From positions 3,155,501 to 3,219,500 of the forward strand of contig NZ_CP013949.1 in assembly GCF_000296215.2 (NCBI RefSeq): DNA of 64,000 nucleotides, written 5' to 3'. Shown here one piece after another: positions 64,000 to 64,000 of the stretch; position 1 is the first letter of the stretch, and every line of letters starts with the position of its first letter. The notes beneath the pieces were generated by a model that saw only the letters and a program-made list of their open reading frames with translations, was not told the DNA's origin and made no database searches. Position numbers and translations under genes: made by a program. The stretch is from Bradyrhizobium sp. CCGE-LA001. Lineage in GTDB: Bacteria > Pseudomonadota > Alphaproteobacteria > Rhizobiales > Xanthobacteraceae.

Positions 64000-64000
64000 G

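Overview
The window looks like chromosomal DNA of a Bradyrhizobium-like alphaproteobacterium. The basis is high GC, dense operons with ATGA/GTGA overlaps, the oxygen-dependent (CobG/CobN) route to vitamin B12, many solitary periplasmic binding proteins, and intergenic palindromes of the kind common in that group. No rRNA, tRNA, CRISPR array, insertion sequence or prophage was seen.

Layout. (1) 1-7000: the end of an aromatic-acid-type efflux pair (HlyD adaptor plus FUSC), a small secreted barrel protein sitting between two halves of a fossil Hpt domain, then a GTGA-overlapped pair made of a periplasmic binding protein and a hybrid histidine kinase whose own Hpt domain is the source of the fossil. 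(2) 7250-26440: a two-partner secretion locus with a small exported protein, a giant 5,560-residue filamentous adhesin (16.7 kb, a quarter of the window) and its TpsB/FhaC-type outer-membrane transporter. (3) 26650-49440: a near-complete aerobic cobalamin cluster. A minus-strand group handles the lower ligand and final assembly (cobU-cobS-bluB). A plus-strand pair makes the aminopropanol arm (cbiB-cobD). A minus-strand pair makes cobyric acid and attaches adenosyl (cobO-cobQ). A long riboswitch-led plus-strand operon runs DUF1636-cobW-cobN-cobG-cobH-cobI-cobJ-cobL-cobE-cobM-cobB-cobA, with cobK embedded on the opposite strand. A second riboswitch leads cbiM-cobF-cobT. A histidine phosphatase closes the block. 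(4) 49490-53640: a third B12 riboswitch ahead of a TonB-dependent receptor and a PepSY membrane protein. (5) 53740-59330: a five-gene peptide/nickel-type ABC importer behind a good sigma-54 promoter match. (6) 59350-64000: an acyl-CoA synthetase with a branched-chain-amino-acid-type binding protein, a YciI-family protein and the start of a sugar-type ABC importer (binding protein cut by the window edge).

How it fits together. The cluster encodes every methyltransferase and most other enzymes from uroporphyrinogen III to adenosylcobalamin. The AAA+ partners of CobN (cobaltochelatase CobS/CobT), a cob(II)yrinate reductase, and BtuFCD are not in the window. Three B12 riboswitches on the plus strand cover corrin-ring synthesis, cobalt uptake with late assembly, and outer-membrane import. 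The minus-strand groups, cbiB-cobD and cobK have no visible riboswitch. The points I find most worth following are the antisense cobK whose start codon interlocks with that of cobL, the riboswitch-controlled receptor plus PepSY pair, the strictly paired cysteines of the giant adhesin, the fossil Hpt split around a secreted-protein gene, the sigma-54 promoter, and a 13-codon leader ORF coupled to the acyl-CoA synthetase start.
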